Positions 34,302-43,817 of a stretch of 64,000 bases of DNA are shown here, in pieces. The position numbers and the translations under genes were made by a program. The DNA is from Pseudomonas putida. GTDB taxonomy: Bacteria > Pseudomonadota > Gammaproteobacteria > Pseudomonadales > Pseudomonadaceae. The notes under the pieces were generated by a model. That model did no database searches. It saw only the letters and a program-made list of their open reading frames with translations, and had not been told where the DNA came from. The stretch spans positions 62,001 through 126,000 of the forward strand of contig NZ_JANHLE010000014.1 of NCBI RefSeq assembly GCF_028682475.1. The letters run 5' to 3'. How positions within the stretch are numbered: position 1 is the stretch's first letter; every line of letters begins with the position of its first letter.

Positions 34302-35396
34302 ATGAACGATCACCGCCAGTGGGCACGTGAAGCAATCCGCATCATCGAAGCTGACTTCCAGCGCAGTGCCGACACGCACCTGATCCCGCTGCCCTTGCCG
34401 GGTTTTCCCGAGGTGGAGCTGTACTTCAAGGACGAATCCAGCCACCCCACCGGCAGCCTCAAGCATCGCCTGGCGCGGTCGCTGTTTCTGTATGCCCTGT
34501 GCAACGGCTGGTTGCGTCCGGGGGCGCCGGTGATCGAAGCTTCCAGCGGTTCGACGGCAATTTCCGAAGCCTATTTCGCGCGCTTGCTCGGTCTGCCGTT
34601 CATCGCCGTGGTGCCCGCTACTACCTCTCAGGAAAAGATTGCACAGATCGCCTTCTATGGTGGTCAGAGCCACCTGGTGAATGACCCGACGCAGCTCTAC
34701 GCAGAGTCCGAGCGCCTGGCGCGGGAAACCGGCGGTCACTTCATGGACCAGTTCACCTATGCCGAGCGCGCCACCGACTGGCGTGCCAACAACAATATTG
34801 CCGAATCGATCTTTACCCAGATGCGTTTCGAGCGACATCCAGAACCTGCCTGGCTGATTTCGAGTCCCGGCACTGGCGGTACGACCGCGACACTTGGGCG
34901 CTATGTGCGCTATCGCCAGCATGCCACCCGTGTGCTGTGTGCCGATGCCGAGCGCTCGGTGTTTTTCGACAGCTATACCAGCGGTGACCGTTCGTTGTTG
35001 CTCGATTGTGGATCGCGAATCGAGGGCATTGGCCGGCCACGGGTAGAAGCCTCGTTTCTGCCTCAGGTGATCGACGCCATGATCAAAGTGCCCGATGCAC
35101 TGTCACTGGCGGCCATGCATTACCTGGCTGAACGCCTGGGGCGTCGGGTGGGCGGTTCGAGCGGTACCAACCTGATCGGTGCGCTGATGGCGGCACGGCA
35201 GATGCGAGCGGCGGGGGAGGAGGGATCGATCGTGGCGATTCTGTGTGATGGCGGCGATCGTTATGCGACCACCTATTACGACCAGGACTGGCTGGTAGCG
35301 CAGGGATATCAGTTGCCGGGATTGATCGCGGCGGTAACAGCCTGTGTGGAGCGCGGTGAGGCTTTGCCTGAGACGGTATTGCGCGCAGGGATCTGA
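34302..35396 (+). CDS. PLP-dependent cysteine-synthase-family enzyme
   Basis: A 364-residue fold-type II PLP enzyme. The Schiff-base lysine is in [16 protein letters not shown] (near residue 54). The phosphate loop is [16 protein letters not shown] substrate-binding Ser/Asn loop is suggested by [15 protein letters not shown]. It is longer than CysK (about 320) and lacks close CysK/CysM signatures, so the reaction is uncertain (beta-replacement or beta-elimination on a cysteine-like substrate). The ATG at 34302 is preferred over an upstream TTG. It is divergent from nhaA and ends at a REP pair. Confidence 0.82.
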   Translation: MNDHRQWAREAIRIIEADFQRSADTHLIPLPLPGFPEVELYFKDESSHPTGSLKHRLARSLFLYALCNGWLRPGAPVIEASSGSTAISEAYFARLLGLPFIAVVPATTSQEKIAQIAFYGGQSHLVNDPTQLYAESERLARETGGHFMDQFTYAERATDWRANNNIAESIFTQMRFERHPEPAWLISSPGTGGTTATLGRYVRYRQHATRVLCADAERSVFFDSYTSGDRSLLLDCGSRIEGIGRPRVEASFLPQVIDAMIKVPDALSLAAMHYLAERLGRRVGGSSGTNLIGALMAARQMRAAGEEGSIVAILCDGGDRYATTYYDQDWLVAQGYQLPGLIAAVTACVERGEALPETVLRAGI

Positions 35397-35401
35397 AGCG
35401 C

Positions 35402-35456
35402 ATCGCGGGGCAAGCCCGCTCCCACCGTCGGTGTGGGAGCGGGCTTGCCCCGCGAT
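35402..35456. repeat. Compact REP pair (CGCGGG type)
   Basis: ATCGCGGGGCAAGCCCGCTCCCACC and its near-perfect inverse are separated by only 3-5 bases, giving an almost continuous palindrome of about 55 bases. It lies between the convergent PLP enzyme and FAD protein genes. Confidence 0.92.
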
Positions 35457-35463
35457 TGCGCTA

Positions 35464-37077
35464 TCAGCCTTCCAGGCCCAGCATGCTGCGAGCCACCGCC
35501 TCGGCAATGCGGATCCCGTCGACACCCGCCGAGAGAATTCCGCCGGCATAACCTGCACCTTCACCCGCCGGGAACAGGCCCTTGAGGTTCAGGCTCTGCA
35601 TGCTGGCATCACGGGTGATACGCAGCGGTGATGAGGTACGGGTTTCGATACCGGTCAACACCGCGTCATGCAGGTTGTAGCCCTTGATCTGGCGGTCGAA
35701 TGCCGGCAAGGCTTCACGAATGGCTTCGATGGCGAAGTCAGGCAGGCTCGGGGCCAGGTCGCCGAGATTGATGCCGGGCTTGTACGACGGCTCGACACTG
35801 CCCAGGGCGGTGGAAGGCCGGCCAGCGACAAAGTCACCGACCAGCTGCGCCGGCGCCTGGTAGTTGCTGCCACCGAGCACGTAAGCATGGGCTTCGAGTT
35901 GTTCCTGCAACTCGATACCTGCCAGCGGGCCACCCGGATAGTCCTGCTCCGGGGTAATGCCGACGACGATGCCGGAGTTGGCATTGCGCTCGTTACGCGA
36001 GTACTGGCTCATGCCGTTGGTAACCACCCGGCCCGGCTCGCTGGTGGCCGCGACCACGGTGCCGCCCGGGCACATGCAGAAGCTATAGACCGATCGACCG
36101 TTCTTGGCGTGGTGGACCAGTTTGTAATCCGCCGCGCCGAGTTTCGGGTGCCCGGCGTATTTGCCCAGGCGTGCCTGGTCAATCAGCGATTGCGGGTGTT
36201 CGATACGGAAACCGATGGAGAACGGTTTGGCTTCCATGAACACGCCACGGGCATGCAGCATGCGGAAGGTGTCACGGGCGCTGTGGCCCAGGGCCAGGAC
36301 CACATGCCGCGAGTGCAGTTGCTCACCGCTGGCCAGTACCACGCCATTGAGCTGGCCGTCGTCCATCAGCAGGTCGGTGACTTTCTCTTCGAAGCGCACT
36401 TCACCGCCGAGGGCGTGGATCTCGTGGCGCATGTTCTCGACCATGCCGGTCAGGCGGAAGGTACCGATATGCGGCTTGCTGACGTAGAGGATTTCCTCCG
36501 GCGCGCCCGCTTTGACGAACTCGTGCAGCACCTTGCGGCCGTGGTGCAGCGGGTCCTTGATCTGGCTGTAGAGCTTGCCGTCGGAGAAGGTCCCGGCGCC
36601 ACCTTCACCGAACTGTACGTTCGATTCGGGGTTGAGCACGCTTTTGCGCCACAGGCCCCAGGTGTCCTTGGTGCGCTGACGCACTTCCTTGCCGCGCTCG
36701 AGGATGATCGGCTTGAAGCCCATCTGCGCCAGCAGCAGGCCGGCGAAAATCCCGCACGGACCGAAGCCGACCACGATGGGGCGCTCTTGCAGGCCGGCAG
36801 GGGCCTGACCGACCACCTTGTAGCTGACATCCGGCGCGACATTGATGTTGTGGTCGTCGGCGAACTTTTGCAGCAGTTCGGTTTCGTTGCTGACAGTCAG
36901 GTCAATGGTGTAGATGAACAGCATTTCGCTGTTCTTCTTGCGGGCGTCATAGCTGCGCTTGAACAGGGTAAAGTCCAGCAGCTGGTCGTCGCTGATCCCC
37001 AGGCGTTGCACGATGGCCTCGCGCAGGGCCTCATCAGGATGATCCAGCGGCAGCTTCAGTTCGGTGATTCGTAACAT
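35464..37077 (-). CDS. FAD-dependent dehydrogenase-like protein (COG2509 type)
   Basis: A 537-residue cytoplasmic flavoprotein. The N-terminal 90 residues form an added alpha/beta domain (LRITELKLPLDHPDEALREAI). The FAD Rossmann motif is IVVGFGPCGIFAGLLLAQ, and FGEGGAGTFSDGKLY and the C-terminal GLFPAGEGAGYAGGILSAGVDG are family hallmarks. Members of this group are conserved but the substrate is not known. The start MLRITELKLP matches the usual N-terminus; an in-frame ATG 24 bases earlier is possible. It is monocistronic, convergent with the PLP enzyme. Confidence 0.88.
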   Translation of the reverse strand: MLRITELKLPLDHPDEALREAIVQRLGISDDQLLDFTLFKRSYDARKKNSEMLFIYTIDLTVSNETELLQKFADDHNINVAPDVSYKVVGQAPAGLQERPIVVGFGPCGIFAGLLLAQMGFKPIILERGKEVRQRTKDTWGLWRKSVLNPESNVQFGEGGAGTFSDGKLYSQIKDPLHHGRKVLHEFVKAGAPEEILYVSKPHIGTFRLTGMVENMRHEIHALGGEVRFEEKVTDLLMDDGQLNGVVLASGEQLHSRHVVLALGHSARDTFRMLHARGVFMEAKPFSIGFRIEHPQSLIDQARLGKYAGHPKLGAADYKLVHHAKNGRSVYSFCMCPGGTVVAATSEPGRVVTNGMSQYSRNERNANSGIVVGITPEQDYPGGPLAGIELQEQLEAHAYVLGGSNYQAPAQLVGDFVAGRPSTALGSVEPSYKPGINLGDLAPSLPDFAIEAIREALPAFDRQIKGYNLHDAVLTGIETRTSSPLRITRDASMQSLNLKGLFPAGEGAGYAGGILSAGVDGIRIAEAVARSMLGLEG

Positions 37078-37183
37078 GGCAGGGTCCAGTATCCCGGCCA
37101 TGAACGGCCGGCGGCTTTACACAAACCGCCAAGTATAAGCTGTTCGCCGCCTTTGCAGGCAGGATAAACGCAGGCGCCGATGA

Positions 37184-37858
37184 TCAGTCGTTGCGCGAGC
37201 CGCCGTAATAGGCGCAACCGCGCAGGGTCTGGCCGTTCACCCGCAGCTCGGCGCTCAGGTGGCTGACGGCGCCACTCATGCTGTCGACGCAGCGTTGCGG
37301 AGCGACCCAGAGGTCAACGCGTTGGCCGTTGGCCTCGGTGCTGAGGCTGAAGCGTCCATCAGGCAATTGTTCTTCCAGAAACGGCACGGCCAGTTCCGGC
37401 ACGCCCGGGCGCGTCAGGACCATGCCCTTGCCGCTGGCTTTGAGGTCCCAGTCCGGTTCGTTACCGTGTGCACGCACGGTCAGGCGCTTGAAGTTGGGAT
37501 CGCTGCAGGCGCTGCTGGAATGTTCGACCCGGTACAGACGCTGGACATTCAATTGTCCGTCGTTACCGGCTTTCTGGCTGGCGGAAAGGTTGCCGCTGAT
37601 ATCCGCGAACAGCGTGCCCGGTTCGCCGGCCAGGGCGGCGGCTTCCTGCAACAGACCGGTGTTGCCACTATCGAAGACGGCAAAGTGGCGATTTTCTGTG
37701 CAAGGTTTGAACAGCAGTTGGCCACCCTTGGCAGTCAATTCGCCCTGCATCCGGGTCATGCCGGCGGTAGAGGCTGGCTGCGGTTTTTCCGCCAGCATCT
37801 GGCAGCCGGCGAACAGCGGCAACAGGGCGACAAGCAACAACGAGGGGGCGGCACGCAT
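37184..37858 (-). CDS. COG3650-like predicted lipoprotein
   Basis: A 224-residue lipoprotein (lipobox LFAGC near residue 19). The body has four further cysteines (one in KPCTENR, one near SSACSDPNF, one in QRCVDSMSG and one in LRGCAYYG), suggesting two disulfides. The NEPDWDLKASG stretch and GCAYYG ending are typical of the COG3650/HslJ-adjacent membrane-protein group. The start is the ATG 8 bases after a GGAG site. The function is unknown; it is presumably periplasmic. Confidence 0.75.
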   Translation of the reverse strand: MRAAPSLLLVALLPLFAGCQMLAEKPQPASTAGMTRMQGELTAKGGQLLFKPCTENRHFAVFDSGNTGLLQEAAALAGEPGTLFADISGNLSASQKAGNDGQLNVQRLYRVEHSSSACSDPNFKRLTVRAHGNEPDWDLKASGKGMVLTRPGVPELAVPFLEEQLPDGRFSLSTEANGQRVDLWVAPQRCVDSMSGAVSHLSAELRVNGQTLRGCAYYGGSRND

Positions 37859-37927
37859 CAAGCAATCTCCAGGGCTCTACCGAAAGGTGCCGCCACGTTA
37901 CGCAGGCTGGCCGCCGATCACAAGGCT

Positions 37928-38527
37928 TCAGCCGACGTGATAGGTCTGGCCGGTCTGCAGGCCCTCGACGCTCTTGGCGTAGGCCAGCGCCACCTCAGCC
38001 GCCGGTACTGGCTTGAAGCCACGAAAATACGGGGCGTAGGCCGGCATGGCTTCGACCAGTACGTTGGGGCTGATCGAATTGACCCGCAGGCCACGGGGCA
38101 ACTCGATGGCTGCGGCCTTGACGAAGGCATCAATGGCGCCGTTGACCAGGCTGGCCGAAGCACCGGTACGGATCGGATCATGGCTGGTGATGCCGGTGGT
38201 GAAGGTGAACGAGCCGCCGTCGTTGATGAACTCGCGACCGATCAGCAGCAGGTTGACCTGGCCCATGAGCTTGTCGTTCAGGCCCAGGGCAAAGTGCTCT
38301 TCAGTCATCTCGTCCAGCGCTGCGAAGGTGACATTACCGGCAGCGCAGACCAGGGCATCGAAACGCCCGGTCTGCTCGAACAGGCGGCGAATCGAAGCGC
38401 TGTCGCTGATATCGACCTGATAGTCACCGCTGCTGCGGCCGATACGCACCAGCTCATGACGTTGCTCCAGCTCTTTGGCCACCGCCGAACCAATGGTGCC
38501 GTTGGCGCCGATCAACAGGATTTTCAT
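37928..38527 (-). CDS. Short-chain dehydrogenase (about 199-residue type)
   Basis: A 199-residue NAD(P)-dependent oxidoreductase of the SDR superfamily. The nucleotide loop is GANGTIGSAVA (GxxGxxG). The SDR body is short: CAAGN stands for NNAG, and the catalytic YxxxK tyrosine position is replaced (ASASLVNGAIDAFVKAAA has no Tyr before the lysine). This places it in the small CsgA/YbbO-like atypical SDRs, and activity may differ from classic dehydrogenases. The divergent LysR gene 108 bases away is the likely regulator. Confidence 0.82.
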   Translation of the reverse strand: MKILLIGANGTIGSAVAKELEQRHELVRIGRSSGDYQVDISDSASIRRLFEQTGRFDALVCAAGNVTFAALDEMTEEHFALGLNDKLMGQVNLLLIGREFINDGGSFTFTTGITSHDPIRTGASASLVNGAIDAFVKAAAIELPRGLRVNSISPNVLVEAMPAYAPYFRGFKPVPAAEVALAYAKSVEGLQTGQTYHVG

Positions 38528-38635
38528 TGAACCGTTCCTCGCAGTTTGTTGGGGACAAGGCTCAAGTCTAGGGTGGATTTTTCTGCGGATAAGCGTGCTA
38601 ATAGGCAACCTTTGGTTTTCATCTGGAAACAATCA

Positions 38636-39544
38636 ATGAGCGACCTGGATGATCTGGCGGCTTTCGCCGTATTGATGGATGCCGGCAGCTTCACCCAGGC
38701 CGCGCAACAACTGGGGTGGAGCAAAGGGCAGCTGTCCAAGCGCATCAGTGCATTGGAGGCCAGTCATTCAGTGAAGCTGCTGCACCGCACCACGCGGCGC
38801 CTGAGTCTGACCGCAGCGGGTGCCATGTTGTTGCCCCAGGCCCAGGCGCTGGTACGGCAAATGGAGGGGGCGCGTCAGACCCTGGCCATGCTCAAGGACG
38901 AACTGGCTGGCCCTGTGCGGGTCACGGTGCCGGTGTCGCTGGGCGAGACGTTCTTCGAAGGCTTGCTGCTGGAGTTTGCCGTCGACTATCCAGACCTGCA
39001 GGTGGAACTGGAGCTGAACAATGGTTACCGGGATCTGTTGGCGGACGGCTTCGATCTGGCCATTCGTACTGCGGTTCAGGACGATGCGCGACTGGTTGCG
39101 CGCCCGCTGCTGGCCATGCAGGAGCTGACCTGTGCCAGTCCTGTCTATCTGCAGCGTCATGGTGAACCGCGCACGCCGGCTGAGTTGAGCGCTCATCGCT
39201 GTTTGCTCAACAGCCATTACAGCGGGCGGGAAGAATGGTTGTATCACCAGCGGCATGAACTGCTGCGGGTGCAGGTCGCCGGCAGTTTTGCCAGCAATCA
39301 TTACAGCTTGCTCAAGCAAGCTGCATTGCTCGCGGCCGGCATCGCCAGGCTGCCTTCCTACATGGTGCATGCGGAGCTTGCCGACGGTCGCTTGCAGTGG
39401 TTGCTACGTGACTACCAGACCCGCAGTGTGCCGTTGTTTCTGGTGCATCCGTATCAGGGCAGGATGCCCAGACGGGTCCAGGTACTGGCCGACTACCTGC
39501 TGCGCTGGTTCAAGCGCAGCAGCCAGGCGTTGCAGACGCTGTAG
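38636..39544 (+). CDS. LysR-family regulator divergent from an SDR gene
   Basis: A 302-residue LysR-type transcription factor. The N-terminal winged helix (residues 1-62, DAGSFTQAAQQLGWSKGQLSKRISALE) is complete. The effector-binding domain (residues 90-295) contains LLEFAVDYPDLQVELELNNGYRDLLADGFDLAIR, typical of the CrgA/AphB-like subgroup. The ATG is the conserved MSDLDDLAAF start; an earlier in-frame start lacks a site. It probably controls the divergent SDR gene, as is usual for LysR pairs. Confidence 0.9.
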   Translation: MSDLDDLAAFAVLMDAGSFTQAAQQLGWSKGQLSKRISALEASHSVKLLHRTTRRLSLTAAGAMLLPQAQALVRQMEGARQTLAMLKDELAGPVRVTVPVSLGETFFEGLLLEFAVDYPDLQVELELNNGYRDLLADGFDLAIRTAVQDDARLVARPLLAMQELTCASPVYLQRHGEPRTPAELSAHRCLLNSHYSGREEWLYHQRHELLRVQVAGSFASNHYSLLKQAALLAAGIARLPSYMVHAELADGRLQWLLRDYQTRSVPLFLVHPYQGRMPRRVQVLADYLLRWFKRSSQALQTL

Positions 39545-39547
39545 GGA

Positions 39548-39808
39548 TTACATTTTGTCGTCGTGCTTTGCATCTTTCATCATGTTGCCGTCGTGCTTTT
39601 CACCTTTCATCATCTTGTCGTCCTTGCCCATCTTGTCTTTGCTCATGTCCATCTTGTCGCCGGACATGTGCTTATCCATTTTCATGTCCTTTTCCATGCT
39701 GGCTTCCTTGTCCATTTTCATGTCCTGGGCGGCCTGCACGGCTGGCAGGAAGGCCAGGCTAGAACCCAGGCTGAGGATGAGGGCGGCGGCGCTGATGGTT
39801 TTGTTCAT
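39548..39808 (-). CDS. Exported MXKDX-repeat protein
   Basis: An 86-residue exported protein with signal peptide (residues 1-26, cleavage after VQA). The mature 60 residues consist almost only of Met, Lys, Asp, His, Gly and Glu, with repeated M-x-K-D units (MEKDMKMDKHM, MSKDKMGKDDKM). I count 14 Met and about 15 Lys. It matches the description of pentapeptide MXKDX repeat proteins. Such a Met/His-rich periplasmic peptide could bind copper or silver, but this is inference. It is convergent with the LysR gene (3-base gap) and has no metal-efflux neighbour. Confidence 0.85.
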   Translation of the reverse strand: MNKTISAAALILSLGSSLAFLPAVQAAQDMKMDKEASMEKDMKMDKHMSGDKMDMSKDKMGKDDKMMKGEKHDGNMMKDAKHDDKM

Positions 39809-39903
39809 GGTGGGACTCCAGTAGGTTAAAGGGGCGAGTGCCACTGGCTGTGGCTCACCTGCAGCACTAGAGTCCGCTGCCCGGGAGGCGTTACAGCGGG
39901 CAA

Positions 39904-39928
39904 GAAAAAAGGCCCGTAGGCCTTTTTT
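39904..39928. terminator. Terminator downstream of braG
   Basis: AAAAAAGGCC - CGTA - GGCCTTTTTT forms a compact hairpin with A and T runs. It is 19 bases past the braG stop codon and ends the bra operon on the minus strand. Confidence 0.9.
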
Positions 39929-39946
39929 CGTTTGCGTTGCAGAGGC

Positions 39947-40648
39947 TCAACCGCCCAAGTAGGCGTCACGCACCTTGGGATCGGTCAGCAGGGCTTCCCC
40001 GGTGCCCTGCATCACCACCCGGCCGTTTTCCAGCACATAGGCACGGTCGGCGACTTTCAGCGCCTGGTTGGCGTTCTGCTCGACCAGGAACACCGTTACA
40101 CCATCACGGCGCAGTTGTTCGATGATGTCGAAGATCTGCTGAATGATGATCGGTGCCAGGCCCAGCGACGGTTCGTCGAGCAACAGTAGCTTGGGTTTGC
40201 TCATCAGCGCCCGGCCAATCGCAAGCATCTGCTGCTCGCCACCGGACATGGTGCCGCCACGCTGAGTAAAGCGTTCCTTCAGGCGTGGGAACAGTTGCAG
40301 GACCTTGTCCATCTGTTCCTGATAGTCGCCCTTGTCGGTGAAGAAGCCGCCCATGGCCAGGTTCTCTTCCACGGTCAGGCGGGCGAACACCCGGCGACCT
40401 TCAGGAACCACGGCAATGCTCTTGCGCATGATGTGCGAGGAGGGCTGGCCGACCAGCTCTTCACCCAGGTACTTGATGCTGCCGCTGTGAGCCTGGGGCG
40501 AACCGCACAGGGTCATCAGCAGGGTCGACTTGCCAGCGCCGTTGGCGCCGATCAGGGTGACGATCTCGCCCTGGCGGATCTCGACGTTGACGCTGTGCAG
40601 CGCCTGGATCTTGCCGTAGAACGTGGAAACGTTTTCGAACTGCAGCAT
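39947..40648 (-). CDS. braG: Branched-chain amino-acid ABC ATPase BraG/LivF
   Basis: A 233-residue ATPase, the same length as P. aeruginosa BraG. Walker A is GANGAGKST, signature MSGGEQQMLAIGRAL, Walker B LLLLDEPSLGLAP. It is the final gene of braDEFG, immediately downstream of braF with no gap. It powers uptake of leucine, isoleucine, valine and some alanine in known systems. Confidence 0.96.
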   Translation of the reverse strand: MLQFENVSTFYGKIQALHSVNVEIRQGEIVTLIGANGAGKSTLLMTLCGSPQAHSGSIKYLGEELVGQPSSHIMRKSIAVVPEGRRVFARLTVEENLAMGGFFTDKGDYQEQMDKVLQLFPRLKERFTQRGGTMSGGEQQMLAIGRALMSKPKLLLLDEPSLGLAPIIIQQIFDIIEQLRRDGVTVFLVEQNANQALKVADRAYVLENGRVVMQGTGEALLTDPKVRDAYLGG

Positions 40649-41416
40649 TTACGCTTCCCCCAGGTAGGCTTTGATCACATCAGGGTTGTCGCGGATCTGC
40701 TCCGGCGTACCGTCGGCCAGGGGGGTGCCCTGATTGATCACGACGATATGGTCGGAGATGCTCATGACCAGCTTCATGTCGTGCTCGATCAGCAGCACGG
40801 TAACGTTGTGCTCTTCGCGCAACAGGCTGATCAGCGCCTTGAGGTCTTCGGTCTCCTTCGGGTTCAGGCCGGCCGCCGGTTCGTCGAGCATGATGATCCG
40901 AGGACGGGTCATCATGCAGCGGGCGATCTCCAGGCGACGTTGCTGGCCGTAGGCAAGCGTACCGGCAGGGCGGTTGGCGAACTCGAGCAGGTTGACCTTC
41001 TCCAGCCAGAAACGTGCGTACTCTTTCGCTTCGAGCTCACTGCGGCGGAAGGACGGGGTCTTGAGCAGACCGGCGAGGAAGTTGGTATTCAGGTGTCGGT
41101 GCTGGGCGATCAGCAGGTTTTCCAGCGCGGTCATTTCCTTGAACAGACGCACGTTCTGGAAGGTCCGCACCACACCCTTGCGGGCGATCTCGTGACCGGG
41201 CAGGCCCTGGATCGGTTGACCATCGAGCAGGATAGTGCCGTCGCTGGGTTTGTAGAAACCGGTCAGGCAGTTGAACACTGTGGTCTTGCCGGCACCGTTG
41301 GGGCCGATCAATGCCACGACCTGTTTTTCCTTGACGGTCAGGGCCACGCCGTTGACCGCCAACAAGCCGCCGAAGCGCATGCTCAGGCCGCTGACTTGCA
41401 GAATTTCGCGGCTCAT
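40649..41416 (-). CDS. braF: Branched-chain amino-acid ABC ATPase BraF/LivG
   Basis: A 255-residue ATPase, equal to P. aeruginosa BraF in length. Walker A is GPNGAGKTT, signature [15 protein letters not shown] (the LivG-type signature), Walker [14 protein letters not shown], switch histidine in LIEHDMKLV. It overlaps the upstream braE stop by 4 bases and abuts braG. It pairs with BraG as a heterodimer. Confidence 0.96.
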   Translation of the reverse strand: MSREILQVSGLSMRFGGLLAVNGVALTVKEKQVVALIGPNGAGKTTVFNCLTGFYKPSDGTILLDGQPIQGLPGHEIARKGVVRTFQNVRLFKEMTALENLLIAQHRHLNTNFLAGLLKTPSFRRSELEAKEYARFWLEKVNLLEFANRPAGTLAYGQQRRLEIARCMMTRPRIIMLDEPAAGLNPKETEDLKALISLLREEHNVTVLLIEHDMKLVMSISDHIVVINQGTPLADGTPEQIRDNPDVIKAYLGEA

Positions 41417-42669
41417 CGACGCAGCTCCATATGAGGACGTTGCATAGGCAGCAGGCCTTGCGGACGCCAGATCATCATCAACACCATCAGCGCACCGAAC
41501 ATCAACATGCGGTACTCGCTGAATTCGCGCATCAGTTCAGGCAACAGGATCATCACGATGGCCGCGAGAATCACGCCCAGCTGCGAACCCATACCGCCCA
41601 GTACCACGATGGCGAGGATGATGGCCGACTCGATGAAGGTGAACGACTCCGGCGTCACCAGGCCCTGGCGCGCGGCGAAGAAGCTACCGGCGAAACCGGC
41701 GAAGCAGGCACCGAGGGTGAAGGCCGACAGCTTGATCACGGTCGGGTTCAGGCCCAGCGCACGGCAGGCGATCTCGTCTTCACGCAGCGCTTCCCAGGCA
41801 CGCCCGATCGGCATGCGCAGCAGACGGTTGATCACGAACAGCGCCAGCAGGGCCAGGAGTAGGGCGACCAGGTAGAGGAAAATCACCTTGTTGATCGAGT
41901 TGTATTGCAGACCGAAGAACTCGTGGAAGGTCTGCAGGCCTTCGGCGGCCTTGCGTTCGAAGGTCAGGCCGAAGAAGGTCGGTTTCTCGATGTTGCTGAT
42001 CCCGTTCGGACCGCCGGTCAGCCCGGTGAGGTTACGCAGGAACAGCCGGATGATCTCACCGAAACCCAGGGTCACGATGGCCAGGTAGTCACCGCGCAGG
42101 CGCAATACCGGGAAGCCGAGCAGGAAGCCGAAGGTTGCCGCCATCAGGCCGGCAAGCGGCAGGCAGATCCAGAAGCTCAGGCCGAAGTAGTGCGACAGCA
42201 GGGCATAGGTGTAGGCGCCGACGGCGTAGAAGCCGACATAACCCAGGTCGAGCAGGCCGGCCAGACCGACCACGATGTTCAGGCCAAGCCCGAGCAGAAC
42301 GTAGATCAGGATCAGGGTGGCGATATCGACTGCACCGCGCGAGCCGAAGAACGGCCAGACCAGGGCAACCACGATCAGGCCCATGATCACCCAGCGCTGG
42401 GTCCTGGGCAGGGTCAGGAAGTTGCTCATGGCCGGCGAGATCAGCTTGCGGTCCGAGCGGGTGCGCATCACGGCGCTCCACTGTTTGTCGAACAGCACGC
42501 GCAGGAACATCAGCACCGAACACAGGGCGATGATCCACAGGGTCATGGCCCCTTGAGTGTGGACGATCAGGCGGATGCCATCGATGCTGAGTTTCAGGCC
42601 CAGCACCGGGAAGGCCACGGCCCAGACCAGCAAGGCGCTGAAGAACGCTTGTTTGAGATTTCTGTTCAT
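41413..42669 (-). CDS. braE: Branched-chain amino-acid permease BraE/LivM
   Basis: A 418-residue polytopic permease with the long N-terminal extension typical of BraE. Core motifs are [28 protein letters not shown] and the EAA-like [20 protein letters not shown] loop that faces the ATPase. It overlaps braD by 4 bases and braF by 4 bases. Confidence 0.96.
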   Translation of the reverse strand: MNRNLKQAFFSALLVWAVAFPVLGLKLSIDGIRLIVHTQGAMTLWIIALCSVLMFLRVLFDKQWSAVMRTRSDRKLISPAMSNFLTLPRTQRWVIMGLIVVALVWPFFGSRGAVDIATLILIYVLLGLGLNIVVGLAGLLDLGYVGFYAVGAYTYALLSHYFGLSFWICLPLAGLMAATFGFLLGFPVLRLRGDYLAIVTLGFGEIIRLFLRNLTGLTGGPNGISNIEKPTFFGLTFERKAAEGLQTFHEFFGLQYNSINKVIFLYLVALLLALLALFVINRLLRMPIGRAWEALREDEIACRALGLNPTVIKLSAFTLGACFAGFAGSFFAARQGLVTPESFTFIESAIILAIVVLGGMGSQLGVILAAIVMILLPELMREFSEYRMLMFGALMVLMMIWRPQGLLPMQRPHMELRR

Positions 42670-43589
42670 ACTTTTTCAACCTCCGGACGGCCGAGAATGC
42701 CGGTCGGACGGAACAACAGCACCAGAACCAAAAGACCGAAGGCCACCACGTCCTTGTACTGGTCACCGAAGATGTCGGCGCCAAAGGCTTCAGCCACCCC
42801 CAGCACCAGCCCGCCGAGCATGGCGCCCGGAATACTGCCGATGCCGCCCAGCACCGCCGCGGTGAAGGCCTTCAGGCCCACCAGGAATCCGGCGTTGGGG
42901 TTGATCACGCCGTACTGCATGCTCAGCAGTACCGCCGCCACGGCCGCCAGGGCGGCACCGATGACAAAGGTCAGGGCGATGATGTTGTTGGTGTTGATAC
43001 CCAGCAGGTTGGCCATCTTGATGTCTTCGGCGCAGGCGCGACAGGCGCGGCCCAGGCGGGAACGGGAGATGAACAGGGTCAAACCGGTCATGGCCACCAG
43101 GGTGACGACGAAAACCAGGATCTGCATGTAGGAGATCAGCACTTCCTCTGCGCCGCCTGGGCCGAAGGAGATGCTCCCCGGGATCAGGTTGGGGATGGAC
43201 TTGTCCTTGGAGTCCTGGGATAGCAATACGGTGTTCTGCAGGAAAATCGACATACCGATGGCAGAAATCAGCGGGATCAACCGGTTGCTGTTACGCAAGG
43301 GGCGGTAGGCGACCCGTTCGATACTGTAGCCATAGGCACTGGTTACGAAGATCGTGGCGACGAACGCGACGGTCATCAATATCGGCAGTGAATCGATACC
43401 CATCATGGCCAGCCCGGCAAGGGCGATGAAGGCCACGTAGGAACCGATCATGTACACCTCGCCATGGGCGAAGTTGATCATTCCAATGATGCCGTAAACC
43501 ATTGTGTAGCCAATGGCTATCAAGGCATAGGTGCTGCCAATGGTCAGACCATTAACCAGCTGTTGGAAGAAGTGATAGATCTCAGGCAT
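42666..43589 (-). CDS. braD: Branched-chain amino-acid permease BraD/LivH
   Basis: A 307-residue permease of the same length as P. aeruginosa BraD. Characteristic segments are [39 protein letters not shown] and the EAA-like [20 protein letters not shown]. It begins 228 bases downstream of braC, after a terminator-like hairpin. The membrane genes are therefore probably expressed less than the binding protein. Confidence 0.96.
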   Translation of the reverse strand: MPEIYHFFQQLVNGLTIGSTYALIAIGYTMVYGIIGMINFAHGEVYMIGSYVAFIALAGLAMMGIDSLPILMTVAFVATIFVTSAYGYSIERVAYRPLRNSNRLIPLISAIGMSIFLQNTVLLSQDSKDKSIPNLIPGSISFGPGGAEEVLISYMQILVFVVTLVAMTGLTLFISRSRLGRACRACAEDIKMANLLGINTNNIIALTFVIGAALAAVAAVLLSMQYGVINPNAGFLVGLKAFTAAVLGGIGSIPGAMLGGLVLGVAEAFGADIFGDQYKDVVAFGLLVLVLLFRPTGILGRPEVEKV

Positions 43590-43768
43590 TACAGCGCTCC
43601 TAAAAACCTGATACGCATTTCACTGGTGGGGCTGCCCCCGGCCCGGTCGTGTGGTCTTGAGCCACTTCGACACCGGCAACTGCCAGCGAACCGCTGGTGA
43701 CGGTTTTAAGATTTTCAGGTGAACCTGCCCCCGGATCGCGGGAGTCAGGCCCATGAACCTCGTAAAAC

Positions 43769-43798
43769 AAAGCCCACTGCTCGCACAGTGGGCTTTTA
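43769..43798 (-). terminator. Attenuating hairpin between braC and braD
   Basis: The perfect stem AAAGCCCACTG / CAGTGGGCTTT is followed on the minus strand by a T-rich run interrupted by a G (TTTGTTTT). It lies just after the braC stop codon and upstream of braD in the same transcript. Confidence 0.75.
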
Positions 43799-43817
43799 GT
43801 CATGTAGTCACACGGGA

